The notes below the pieces were generated by a model. The model was not told the origin of the DNA and did not search any database. It saw nothing but the letters and a program-made list of their open reading frames with translations. A stretch of 64,000 bases of DNA. Origin: Nipponacmea schrenckii. Lineage: Eukaryota > Mollusca > Gastropoda > Lottiidae. Positions 14,701 to 26,006 of this stretch are shown piece by piece; position 1 is the stretch's first letter; each line of letters begins with the position of its first letter. The DNA lies in assembly GCA_030562195.1 (NCBI GenBank), contig CM060202.1:11594001-11658000 (forward strand). Reading direction: 5' to 3'. Position numbers and translations under genes: made by a program.

Positions 14701-15490
14701 TCACCATTAATTTATTAAATATCATATATTATTTTAATCATACAGGTTATAGAATGAATAAATCTACCAATAAAATCAACAATACGCAGCCACCTGAACC
14801 ATCAACTAATGTTTTATATTTTACTGATACATCAGTAACTCCTAAAATGTGTAAAATATCTAAAAAGTGAGTCTTTATGTTTCTATTCTGTGTGTATGAT
14901 TGAAATAGAAAATATTGACATTGTATTTTTGTGTGTGCCGTTTTCAGGAATTATTAGTTTTCCAAGCTTCAAATATTCAAATAATGACATGAGCTGTGTG
15001 GACCCTCTGAAAGAAATAAACAGTTACTACCGAAAATTCAGAGCCAATACTTCAAGGTAATGGAAGCTGTCATGGCTTTATATAAATCATGTAAAAAACA
15101 TATTCAAATGTTTTGGCCTTTATTTATTTTATAGGTTGGGTGAAATTAAATTACGTGATTTTAAGAAATTATTTGATAGACCTTCAATGTATAGATATCA
15201 TTTTAAAGCTTTAGATCCAGAATATGGAACTGTTAAAGAAGAGGTAAGATATAGAACATTTTGACTCAAACTTTCTTGCCTTGTGGCTTGTTCTAATATT
15301 GGAAAATTAACTCCAATATTCAGTATATTAAATCCAGGTTGAGTTTTGGTCAAGTCTTTATTATTATTATTTTTTATATATTATAACCTTATTATTTCTT
15401 TGGCAGGTGGCTAATGATGATGATATCATACCAGGTTGGGAAGGTAAAATAGTGGCGTGGGTAGAAGCTGATTTACAGACAGAGTGTTAG
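8714..15490 (+). CDS. DIXDC1: Dixin (DIX domain-containing protein 1), 16 coding exons, 615 aa
   Basis: Exons: 8714-8794, 9060-9189, 9598-9723, 10074-10198, 10748-10854, 11071-11288, 11406-11545, 12146-12187, 12420-12473, 12833-12958, 13202-13315, 13637-13825, 14335-14416, 14746-14866, 15135-15243, 15407-15490. All junctions are GT-AG and in phase; total 1848 nt. A calponin-homology domain spans residues about 30-137 ([40 protein letters not shown]). A Ser/Arg-rich linker follows, then coiled coil at about 265-425, a conserved block SLRHHF...[20 protein letters not shown] (exon 12) and a C-terminal DIX domain at about 534-611 ([42 protein letters not shown]). Dixin is a cytoplasmic scaffold that co-polymerises with Dishevelled and Axin through DIX in Wnt signalling. 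The protein is slightly shorter than human DIXDC1. The start is the first Met in an exon with no upstream in-frame extension; the TSS is unknown. Exon 4 ends inside an odd tandem array (separate entry). Confidence 0.93.
10163..10620 (+). repeat. 45-bp tandem array spanning the exon 4 end and its 5' splice site in Dixin
   Basis: Ten copies of a unit of the form TTAGATCACCATCCTGTATAGCACAG|GTAGGTTTATATCACCATA. The first copy covers the last 36 bases of coding exon 4 and its donor. Donor GTs fall at 10199, 10244, 10289, 10336, 10381, 10426, 10471, 10516, 10561 and 10606: a strict 45-bp period except 47 bp between the third and fourth. The first three units stay in frame and each would add 15 residues ending ...SPSCIAQ. 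A 2-bp gain in unit four gives an in-frame TAG at 10328-10330, so use of donors 4 to 10 would truncate the protein. Confidence 0.95.
12000..12119. repeat. Perfect 57-bp tandem duplication in a Dixin intron
   Basis: The segment starting GATTATTAGTACTTAGTACT and ending TTGAAATGATAT is present twice, head to tail, without a mismatch (12000-12056 and 12057-12113), and the next seven bases begin a third copy. It sits in the intron just before the 42-nt coding exon 8. Confidence 0.9.
12345..12380. repeat. ATGAT/ATG-type microsatellite
   Basis: Short run of GATAT/ATGAT repeats (…ATGATATGATGATATGAT…) in a Dixin intron. Confidence 0.7.
14948..15056 (+). other. Candidate cryptic or poison exon inside the DIX-coding region of Dixin
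   Basis: A 109-nt stretch is bounded by TTTTCAG| and |GTAATG in the intron that splits the DIX domain. It ends in the phase that joins correctly to exon 15. Read from exon 14 it reaches a TAG after two codons, so inclusion would truncate the protein before most of the DIX domain. A different frame is open through the whole segment and contains an ATG (ATGAGCTGTGTGGACCC) in frame with exon 15. It could therefore be a poison exon, an alternative first exon, or chance. The canonical 14-to-15 join gives an intact DIX domain. Confidence 0.3.
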
Positions 15491-16030
15491 TCCTAACACC
15501 TATCTATCCACTGTGTTAAATGAACCACAGTGTTAAAGTGTTCTAAACTTTATGCATTTATGTAAAAACTATTGTTTGTGAAATTTTCTTTCTGGAAACT
15601 TTTAGATACTTGTATATCTACTGTTCCTTTGCCACTGATGGCATCAACTGTGTATATATTGACTGTGTATCTGAAACCATTGTGATAAAACCATTCTTTA
15701 GTGAAAGTGACAGTAAAATAATAACTTCTACCGGTACTAGTGAAAAAGATACATTTTTTTTAGTGAAATACAGTTAATATAATTGTGTTATATAATGTTT
15801 AACTAAATGTAATGTTAGCACATATACTCTAAATTCTGGGTTATTTGAAAGGATTCTTGAAATTATGGAGGGAATGAATAGTCACTGAGACATATTATGT
15901 ATCACTCAATAAGTCATTATTTACTCAATGTTTAATTAGAAAATATCTTTTATTTCAAACTATTAATGGACATAGCCTGTGTTAAATTATTGGAATAAAA
16001 ATATAAATTTATAAAAAATAACTTTGATAC
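15491..16030 (+). other. Probable Dixin 3' UTR with poly(A) signal
   Basis: AT-rich sequence follows the Dixin stop codon. AATAAA at 15994-15999 is the first canonical polyadenylation hexamer after the stop that sits in a plausible position (about 0.5 kb of 3' UTR). Later sites are possible. Confidence 0.45.
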
Positions 16031-17844
16031 TTTGAGCTTTGTTTTCACATCATTCTGCTATTCCTGGCTACATTGTTAAATTTGTTGACTTTTAATTTCA
16101 AAACTTAGAATATCAAGCATGGCTAAAGTCAATGTAAAGTTATTATTACTGTCTTCATGTATAATGTTAACATAATTCACCAACCAAAGTATGAATAAAG
16201 CTAGTAGCACTGTATTTTCCAGAACATAATGCATTAGAATATGTCTATTATTATACTCTTTATAATCAAATCTCCTTTATTTCAGCTATTCTTATCTGTA
16301 ATATTAAGTGGCCTTACATCATTCAGTATTATTCAATTGATCGTCTGAGAATTTATATATATTCATAGCTTTATTGTGCATGCAATATAGTAGCCTTACT
16401 GTATATCTATACTTATACTTCTGTTATTGTATTTGTTTGAAAAATATCCTAGGCAACTTTTGGTGTATATCTGGGTACTTTCCATGTTCCTAAAGCAACG
16501 TTTGGATATATACACGATGTTGCTGTAGGAACAGGGTACTTTTAAAACATAAACAAGATCAGTCTATCTTGTTTTGAGATAGAATGAACAAAAATCAAAT
16601 CTTTATTAGCCTGAACTACATTGTATATACTACTTCTTTACCTACCTCAAAAGAAAGTGGACTGATCATATTTCCTGTTTGAATGCACTACATATACACA
16701 AACAAAACCAGAATAGCATAAACTATAACTTATTTCCATTTTAATATCATTCCACAAATCTACCTCTTTTACAGTTCAGCTTTAATGTTCACTGCTTGTA
16801 ATATGTCATCTCTAAAATGGATTTCAACACCCTGTTTTTATGTCTTTCTAAGTCATTAGCTAAAAGTTATGAGCATTTTTAATGCATATATGTGTGCCTG
16901 CTTGCATTTAAAATATGTCATAGACATATATAAAACTGGACGTAGGAAACCAACTGTCTCTATTACTATATATTGTATAAGATCTGATATTCAATTTTTG
17001 TTATGAATATTATTTATTTTACTGTAACGCTTACCAAGATAAAATTTTATTTTGAAAGTGTAATTGTTGTGTTTCAGAGTTCACTTTTCTACAAGGCAAT
17101 ACAGAGGAGGGGGATCTTGATGAAAGACAAGCAATTTATGGGTTTATTTAAGATATTTTTAATAGCTTGAGAATCAAACACCACCTCTAAAAATATATAA
17201 CGTATAAAATGGCCAGCTACTCAATCAAAAACATAAGACTAATTTGAATTGGTCTCTATCTGGTGAAAAGGATATGGGCTAAGGCTTGGAAGTTTTTTAA
17301 CCTTGAGAACCATTCACACCATAAAACCCAGCAGACAACAATTCATCTCAATAATGACAGAGCTTTACCACTGCATCGGTAATACTAAGACCAGACCAAA
17401 GTTCTAATTGCACTAGAATTTTTGCCATAAATAATGTTACTCTACCAAAAGGCAAATCTATATTTAATATATTAGTATCATGTGCAAAATCAACAAGTGT
17501 AAGATATAATTAATTATATAGAATAAATAGGTACAAATAAAATAACAAGCAGACAGTAACAAGAACTGGTGAAAGCATTTAAAATACACCATATATTATA
17601 CTAAGCAGCTAGCACAGGCGGGAGAGCCAACTAAATATTTATAACAGCTGATAGAGTTTCATTTCATCTGTCTATATTCCTTTTCAGAATTAAATATTTT
17701 ATTATGCAACTCAACAAAAAAAGCTTTGTGCAAATTATAATTGTTATGACTTTCAAATCTGATAATCTTTTTCTAGAAGCTCTCTCAGCTGGTACCACAA
17801 CTATTTAGATGACTATTTGTTTTTTCAGAAAGTAAAATTCAATA
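16031..17844. other. Intergenic gap between convergent Dixin and PhyH genes
   Basis: No exon recognised. The region must hold the 3' end of the minus-strand oxygenase and possibly extended Dixin 3' UTR. Nothing else stands out. Confidence 0.5.
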
Positions 17845-20800
17845 TCACTCGGTCCATTTTGGATCAAACACAATTGGATACAGGTTTCCCTCCATTTTTT
17901 CTCCCTAAAATAAATGACGAAATAAATTCAAACACTTGGGAAAAACTTCCAGAGGTGTATAATTACCTCCCTTGACACATTAAAGGGAGATAATTTGAAA
18001 AGAAAAATAATTAATGTACATATAAAATACCTTATTAAATATTGTATGACAAAGTACTCAGTAACGAAATATTTTCACAATGAAAATAATGTTCAATACA
18101 TGAATATAAAACTATTTAATCTAACTAGATATATAATATACAGATAAGATAAATATAACAGATTTACCTCAGGTATACGACTTCCTTTCAGTAATTCTTC
18201 ATTGGTATTAGATACAACACCATCAGCAAAATAATTTAACACTGCAGCTCTTCGTGGCCTTTCTGATCTAATTCAAAAAAATTCATGTGAGTCTGTAATT
18301 TACTCTTTTATGGACTAATAGTGATTTCAATCATAACATGAATTCATAGTTTAATTTCAAACTTAAAAAAATATCCCTGAAAATTAGCACATGCATTCTT
18401 CGTCCAATATATAACTTAAATGTATTTATGATTAATACCTGTTACCATAGGAACCATGAACAGCCAATGGGTGATGAAAACTAGCTTCTCCTTTTCTTAA
18501 ACGACCACAAATTGGTTTAAAAGCAGCTTTTTCCTCTTCTGTTAGAATTGTCTGTAAAATATATCTACAGACCTTACATCATCTCCTTATATATATGGTT
18601 ATAATAAATATTCATATTTTATAGCCATATATAATACAGTTTCAGAAATATCGAGTTACTCTTTCTATATGCCAATATATATAACAATATTTTCGTTATT
18701 GGGATAACACTTTCTTGGTATAGCACAGATTCTCGTGCTGAAAATTGGCTGAGACCTGAACGGGTTCCAAACCAGTGATCTCAGAGTCAGGCACCTAATC
18801 GCCAGCAATACATGTCAACCAGCAATACATGTCAACCGTCTAGACCACTCGGCCAACGGACCAGCCAATATCTATACTTTTGATCATTCTTGATTTTGAA
18901 CAGGATATCTGAAACAGAGACTTGTTTATGCATGTGGATAGATATAAAATACATTGCTATGGTACTTTAATTTATTCAAAGATCATAACCATGTGTAAAT
19001 GTGTTGTTGATAAATATCGTTATATCACTAGTATATCTAAAGTAGCCTATATAAGATATTCATCAAAAATATCTGTTATTGTTTTTGTGTACAAATGTGT
19101 TATTCATTCTAAGATTATGAGTACCTGTATAGATTCCATATCTTTGAAATTAAAATCTGTAACAGGAAGTGGTTTACCACCATCTCTAGTCCAATGATGA
19201 GAACCAGGAATATAATGTAGAGCTCCATTTTCTTCGGACTGATCATCTAACGCAATATGAACCTAAAATACACAGAATTTGTGCTTTTGGCTTGTCAAAT
19301 TTTATTGAAACATACAGATGTCTGGGATTCCATAGGTGTTTTATGTATCACAATTGCAAAAATTCTACATGCATGTATGTTAAGAAAACATTTTCAACAA
19401 TCTCTTTGAGGTGGTAGTTTATTATATTTTTCTCATATGCTCACAATTCTAATTGACGACTAGTTATATATTATATCAATATCATTTCATTTCTTCTTCC
19501 AAAATTATTCACTTATTGATAATATCACCTACACATAACTTATCTCCTTTGACACAATAAAGGGAGATAAATTTACTAAAACCTGTAAACTCACAGGGAG
19601 GTTTAAATAGATAGAAAGCAACTCACAGTTAAATGTTTCATTGGTTTAGTTCTGGTCCAGTAGGAATAATCTTGATGCCTGGTAAAAAAGCATGACCTTA
19701 AGTTTCCTTTCTACTTAAATTTAAAATGCTTTTCAGAAATGTTGCGTAAAAAATAAATATTAAACAAATTTTTTTTTTCATTTTTCTGACTAACATGTGC
19801 AGTGTATGAAACCTTCTGGCATGAAAAAAGAACTGTAATACAATTATCTTCAAGTATTTCCATCCACAGTGACAGTAATATTTGAAGTAACCAAAACAGT
19901 ACCAACAGATACTTACCAAGCTACACCACCACCGATCTTAGGAGGTTTAGCAAACAGTTGATCATGCCAAAATCTTACTGGAACTGATTTTCCTTGTTCT
20001 AAAAGCTGGGAAGCTGGCACCTATGATCAGGAAAAACAAATCTATTTACAATATACCACTTCCATATCTTAGTTCTATAACCCATTTCCAATTAGATATG
20101 AGTAAGACTTGAGTTGCCTTCATCAAGATGACAAGAAAACTGTGGTCTTTATAAGTTCACAAACAAATTGATGCATTTTGTACAAGTCAAAATTGTTAAA
20201 TTCAACTGATCTACAAATGATAACATCAAATTTCATTCAAAATTATATATATATGTTCCTAAGTCAATTGTGGACAGACAGAAGGACAACTAACAACCAC
20301 ATTAAAATGAGTTCATATTAAAAAAGGCACCATTCTAAATCTGGTGTCATCTTAATATATTTTCAATTCGGAGCTCCTGGAGAATGTCATACAAATGGTT
20401 CATTGCTTTAATATATAAATCTGATCAACTACAATACATACCACTACACTAGGCATAAAAACTATATCGTGAAATTTTTCAGTGACCCTCCAATGACCTA
20501 AACAGTGCATTAAAACATTGTCTGGATCACCACTCTGATTACTGTGAAATTCGTACAATAAATGTTTCTTTGGTGGCTCATTATTAGTCTACAAATAGCA
20601 ATGTATCATGTTAAATTAGAATCTAAAACCAAATTCCCATTAGATATAATCAAAGAAAGTTCTTTAGTAGTCTGGAAGACTTAAATCTATGTTCTATTTG
20701 ACAAGACAGATGCTTATAGAGTATTGAATTAGCTCAAATGGATGGTCATCTCCTATTGGAGTTCACCACTTATAGTGACTTGGAATTCAACATTGAATGT

Positions 20801-22162
20801 AATTATACTATTTGCATCATATTCTAACAAGGTATGCTAGAGTATAAGAGTGTCCTCCATATATAAAACAAATTGTTCAGAATTATAGATTTAATATCAG
20901 ATTTAAATATCAGTAAGTATATGTTTTAACAATAAATTCCTTGAGTGACATTTAGTAATCTGGACACAATTATATGCATAACATTGCTTGATAAAAATGG
21001 GAGTACCGTCGCAAGTTATTATATAAAGTAATTGCTATCAATATGAGTGTGTCCATATATGTTTCAACAATAGGTTGTGGCCAAATCAAAAAGCCTCAAA
21101 TAAAAAAGATTTTACTTTTAAAAGTTAGAAATAATCATGTAATTCTACCAAGTAATTTAGGCTTCCTATAGGATTGAAATGATCAAATTTACAAATTTTA
21201 ACCTAAATATACATGTATCTTTTGATAAATCTGAAATTGTAAAGATAAAGATATACATGTAATTGAAATGATAAAGAATCTCCTACCAGGAAAGACTGGT
21301 ACTCATCTAGTATTTGGTCACATTGTTTCTCTGTTAACACTGGCTTATTTAACAAATAACCATCTCTCCAAAACTTGTTTATTTCTTTCTCAGAGAGCTT
21401 GAAATTATTCCAGTCTGATTTTTCCTGAATTTAAATTCAACTTACATGTACTAATACATATTTTACCCCTTGTATGTAGAGGCAAGAGATAAATTAGATG
21501 GTTGGGACTATGGATATACCAGTAGCTTGGATAACAATGTATAATGCAACATGCAAACAAAAAAACAGATAAGTTGCCAGGCAAGGTAATATACCCCCAC
21601 TGAAAGCATTTGATTTTGAATAAAAACTTGACAGTACAGTAACAACCAGCAGAAGGGCAATAATTCATATTAAATAATTTGCAATATTTCTTATTTTCAA
21701 TAGGGTTCATATTTGAGTGACAATTTCAGCAAGTTATGTATAAATTTGTAAAGAATTGTGCCTTCTAGAGGGTTTACAAGGTAAAAATTTGATGAGTCTT
21801 CAAAAGCAAAGGGCAACAACAGATATTAAATATTTTTCAATTTTTCTGATATTCAATAGGGTTTATCCTTAGGTGATTACAAATAAATTTAAGATTGTCG
21901 ACAATATACGCCCCCCAGTTCCCCCCCCCCACTCTTTCACGAACAGTATAATAATGGCAAAATTATGGCTACAGCTCTTAAATATCCAAGATTATCTAAT
22001 TCTCACAACTTGTTTTGTCAAATCAGTAGATGTGTCCTCAAAGCTTGAAATGTTCATTTGGTAAATATATGTATAACAAAGCCAGTCAATAGTTGATCCT
22101 ACCTTAATAGGTTCAAATAAATTTCCTATAGGTTTGTGGATGGTGCTTAAATCTTCACTCAT
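17845..22162 (-). CDS. Phytanoyl-CoA dioxygenase (PhyH) family protein, 9 coding exons, 303 aa
   Basis: Exons on the minus strand: 22162-22103, 21424-21287, 20588-20442, 20020-19917, 19678-19627, 19262-19125, 18551-18439, 18267-18168, 17904-17845; total 912 nt, all GT-AG and in phase. The protein is a Fe(II)/2-oxoglutarate oxygenase of the PhyH family. Iron ligands are visible as H151-x-D153 in VAWHQDYSYW and the distal His at about 245 in AVHGSYGN, followed by the RPRRA stretch (about 254-258) expected to bind 2-oxoglutarate. The strand [14 protein letters not shown] is also typical. The motif style ([11 protein letters not shown]..., HGS..NRS.RPRRA) resembles the PhyH proteins common in bacteria and invertebrates more than human PHYH or PHYHD1, so I give no symbol and the substrate is unknown. 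There is no signal peptide and no obvious peroxisomal targeting signal. It converges with Dixin. Confidence 0.92.
17961..17995. repeat. Short foldback palindrome, copy 1
   Basis: AATTACCTCCCTT and AAGGGAGATAATT form an inverted repeat separated by nine bases (GACACATTA), just downstream of the last PhyH exon boundary inside its final intron. It matches the copy at 19540-19570. Confidence 0.75.
18755..18865 (-). mobile_element. tRNA-like SINE head, degenerate, in a PhyH intron
   Basis: On the minus strand the sequence starts CCGTTGGCCGAGTGGTCTAG (type II tRNA-like A box, 18841-18854) and ends with GGTTTGGAACCCG (B-box-like, about 18760-18772). A 17-bp segment (GTTGACATGTATTGCTG) is tandemly duplicated between them (18803-18836). 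It lacks a functional tRNA structure, so I read it as a tRNA-derived SINE relic. It differs from the SINE at 57354. Confidence 0.6.
19540..19570. repeat. Short foldback palindrome, copy 2
   Basis: TTATCTCCTTT and AAGGGAGATAA form an inverted repeat around GACACAATA, within a PhyH intron. Half-copies of the same sequence (TGTGTCAAGGGAGATAATT or AAGGGAGATAA alone) occur at about 11010-11030, 9898-9915, 27160 and 46790. Confidence 0.75.
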
Positions 22163-22481
22163 ATTTAATATATAGTTTTAACCCTTTCAAACTCGCATCT
22201 AAACTAGAGATAATACAAGAGACCTATATATAAAATAAGAGTGATTTTGTTATCTTTTCAAGGTTGACATGGGTACATAATCATATTGGAAAAGAGATAA
22301 CATATGCATATAGACAAATTTAAATTTAATTATATTTTTTCTGCAAGTAAGACAATCAATCAAGCCTCAACTTACTGGTATTTGATTGTTGACATTTGCC
22401 CCATTTATATGTATTGGAATGCAAAGCAAACTTCTTTTTTTTTTTTAAAAGTGAAGATCCTGAGATCCTTTATAGGAGAAA

Positions 22482-22525
22482 TGAAATGAAATGAATGGAG
22501 CTTTACATCCTGCCCTTTATATAGG
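22482..22525 (-). mobile_element. SINE 3'-tail relic
   Basis: The reverse complement reads GGATGTAAAGCTCCATTCAT followed by a CATTT-type tail. This matches the 3' end of the full SINE at 57354-57725 (GGACGTAAAACTCCATTCAT and CATTT tail). The rest of the body is not recognisable. Confidence 0.5.
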
Positions 22526-22849
22526 AGGCTCAAACTTATGCTATGTTTCCTGCATTTGGATTCTCAACCTTAAGTTGGCAAATTTCAAAGCACCAAGGCA
22601 GAAACTTATTGGACTGTTATAAGGGGTTAGTTTAGGTCCATTTTGTTTTAATATATTTCAAATTCCATGAAATTGTGGGATATTTCTTGAAAATGTGGGA
22701 TAGGCCTATCTCATGGTACATATATACTATGTGGGATAGGGCCTACTATTTTCAACAAAATTTGTATACATAGTGACAAATGACATTGTCATAGACATGG
22801 TTGAATTTTGAAATCTGGTGCATTTTTGTAACCAATAAGGGTTAAAGGG

Positions 22850-24250
22850 ATTTCAGTGAGTCACGTGGTGTCAAAATTGATCACGTGATCTTAAGTTTGT
22901 TGTTTTCATACGTAGCCCAGTAGTTTTTTTAGGGTCTTTATACTCATGTATAAAATATAAATTATCCACCTTTCAAATTAAAACACATTGAAACATACAA
23001 AAGGACATACTTTTGCACTATGCCAAGTTACAACGAATGAAACTACTTTTATTTCGGAAATAATCACTTAATGGCGACTTCCTGTAGCTGTTCTGTTGTC
23101 CTCCCTTACCACAGCTTATCGTTATATTGGTCTATTACAAATTGTTGAAATTGTTCCCTTATAAAGAGAAGTAAATAATGCTGAAATATATAAACTTTAC
23201 TAAATATTCACGTATAGCACAAAATAATGGATAATCTCCGAGGTATTTGGTAATTGAAAGTGTTAAGTAGGGAGGAGAAAGAAATAGCCAGATGGTGGAG
23301 ATTGTTTGAAAAATGGGGGATTACACACACGTTAGAGTGAAAGATCTGAAAAGCTTGTGAGTATTGTTTTAATGGCATAGCATATGATTGATTGTTTTTC
23401 GTAAGCATCTTAATTGATTATCTACTAATTTGATCTCAGAGTTTTATTATAGTTTGCACAGTCTGTAAAATTTTGTGAGGTGTTGTCAAAGTGAGGGGCT
23501 ATCACGCCGGAAAGCTCATCTGTTTTGTTTAAGTGGACAGCCAAAGGGATACAGCTTTGTTTAGATATTTTACCGCCAAAGCATACTTTCATCTTAAGGA
23601 ATATATCAAACGGTATCATTATTTTTTAAAAATCAATTTTATTTTGATACGATTTTTACCGGGTTGAAGACTGTTTATGAGTAAGTATTACTTTGTTGTT
23701 GGGATTCCTTAGCCCTTTAGGTTACTTGCACTTAAATCACTGATTCTTCACCTTGGGTCAGGATTAATAAAAAGAAGATAAGTAAAATGTTAGATTATTG
23801 ACTCATCAGGCTATGGAGTAATTAAATGATATTATTTATTGTCATTAGATATATTTAATAGTATAAATAGTATAATATATAGGCTACATGCAGGATTCAA
23901 AATAAGAAATTTATCATCACCATTTTTCTTTAGTGGCACAGTTTTTTTGCCATACATAAAATATTCTAATTAATGAAATACACGGAAATAAAGTACCTGT
24001 CCGATGCCCGACTTATGAAATTTTGTTTGTCGGCACATTTTATGAATCCTGTTGCACTTGCTTGACTGTCTTTTCGGAATTTGTGGCGCTTTCGATGCTT
24101 TCTTCGTGTAGTTTTCCAATGAAATCATATTGTATGTGTCGCTGCGGGAGCAAAAATTTTATGCAACCACCCTGCAGATTCTTTTATATGCACTGCTGAT
24201 GTGATGTTCAGAGATTATTTATCCAACCTGCTTTGGTTATACGGATCAAA
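22850..24250. promoter_or_regulatory. CpG-enriched region between divergent PhyH (-) and Vangl (+), putative promoter zone
   Basis: CpG dinucleotides are markedly denser here than on either side. The block begins about 0.7 kb upstream of the PhyH start codon and lies 7-9 kb before the Vangl coding exon, which begins just after an acceptor and therefore needs an upstream non-coding exon. A donor-like AAG|GTAAGA occurs at about 24350. A shared or paired promoter zone is inferred; no TATA box or initiator was established. Confidence 0.35.
22861..22888. promoter_or_regulatory. Pair of CACGTG E-boxes
   Basis: Two palindromic E-boxes, TCACGTGG (CACGTG at 22862-22867) and TCACGTGA (CACGTG at 22882-22887), lie exactly 20 bp apart, about 0.7 kb upstream of the PhyH start. 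CACGTG is the core of bHLH-ZIP sites (USF, Myc/Max, TFEB/MITF). Function is inferred. Confidence 0.4.
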
Positions 24251-25818
24251 AAAAGCCCATATGTTAAAGAAATACATAAGTAGTTTACATTTAGACCTAA
24301 GGGTGGTAGAGACACTATTCTAGAAGGAATGGTTTTAGCACTGAAAATTAAGGTAAGATAGGTAAAACTGTTTCTCAATCGCTAAGTAAAGGTATGTAAA
24401 TTACAAATAGGTTTTAGATATATCATGAAAAAAAATACAGCAATTATACATGTAAATAATTTGTATTGCTTCTTTTATTTAATTGGATTCATCCCCTAAA
24501 CAATGACAAAGGTGCTAAAGGCCATTTCTGCCTTGAATCAAAGTGTGTGGTTTAATTTGTTGTACCGGTAGTTAAATTTTATGATATGTTTTGTTAACAA
24601 CTATGTTTGATATCACCTGACTTTGACAGTTTTGATCTGAAATAGAATACCAAATTGTGTTCAAAGGCTGGCAATGTGAGTAAATTACATTCCAGAACAC
24701 TGACTATTAATTTAACCATGCTAGAAGTTGTAATAATTAGATTAGGAGTAGAAAACAAGTTAATATTCTAGAGTAATTAGATTTCAACACTTCTGGAATT
24801 CTTGATGTCTTCTAGTCTTCTACTTTCTCCTCCTGGTTATAATGTGAAATCCAGTAATTATTATTGATGAAAGAGAGAATGACTCTCTCATTAATAAAAG
24901 CTAACAACATTCGATTTCAACATTTGATTTCTAATAAAATCTTCCTCTTTAAAAATATAACCAGATAAATTTGTTTATTATGCCATTTAAAAAACAACAA
25001 ATTATCAAGAAAACTTTACTATGGATCATTATTTTGAAGAAATTCTCCTTAAGGCAATTCATAACAAAATTTTTATCAGGAATTTTTTAAGCTCGCATTT
25101 AAACCGTTGTAATTTCATGTCATCCTGTTCTTATAATTCTGACACTGGCATTTCCATTGTTTATGTTATTGAACATTTCAAGACAGATGGATTTTGGGAT
25201 AGTTGCATCATATTTTGGTCAATCTCATAATCAGGAATTACAATATTCATGGATGATAGCTGAAAATAGAAATAGCCGAAACGATAGATACAAACAAGAG
25301 AATTTTCTGTGTATTGGGGACAATGATAGAAACAACTGAGAAATATTTTTTGATTAAAGCTTTATTGAGGGTTCTTTTAATTAAAATTGCTTCAAAGAAA
25401 AAAACTGTTGACTATTTGTAATGATTAATGTTGGAATAATTATTGAGTGTTTTCTGCTTCACCTATTTACAATAGTTAAAAACATAGTGGGGGTCTAGAG
25501 TTATCTTTATAATTTGTTCTTAGATCAGTATTCACCTTGACTTTCAAATATTTCTGTAGTTGAGAAAGAGTTGTACCATAATTTACCTCAGGTGTATATA
25601 GTATATAAGGCAGCTGTTGTTGATTTAAAATATGTTTTTTACTCCAATATCATTGAAATACAACTTTTACTAATTTGTATAGATAATGATTTTTTTGTTT
25701 GCTAGCCTTGTATATCATTCATAAATATTATAGATGGATTTATTGATAAGATTTTTTAAAAATCACATACTAATTTCTTCTTCATTTAGTCATTTACACT
25801 ACCGGTATAGTATTTAAA

Positions 25819-26006
25819 GGAAAACAATTGTTATGGATAGACACTTCTATAATATTTATTACTTTCTACAAGTGTTGTTCATAGTCCTTACTGCCCCATC
25901 TACATATAGATGGGTAAATAATCCTTTAATGGCATATTAAAAGCACTGGTGTAGATAAATGAAAACAATTGTTATGGATAGACACTTTTCTATAATATTT
26001 ATTACT
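25819..26006. repeat. Direct repeat pair of about 46 bp
   Basis: GAAAACAATTGTTATGGATA followed by GACACTT..CTATAATATTTATTACT occurs at about 25819-25864 and again at about 25961-26007, with two extra bases in the second copy, separated by about 95 bp. Confidence 0.8.
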
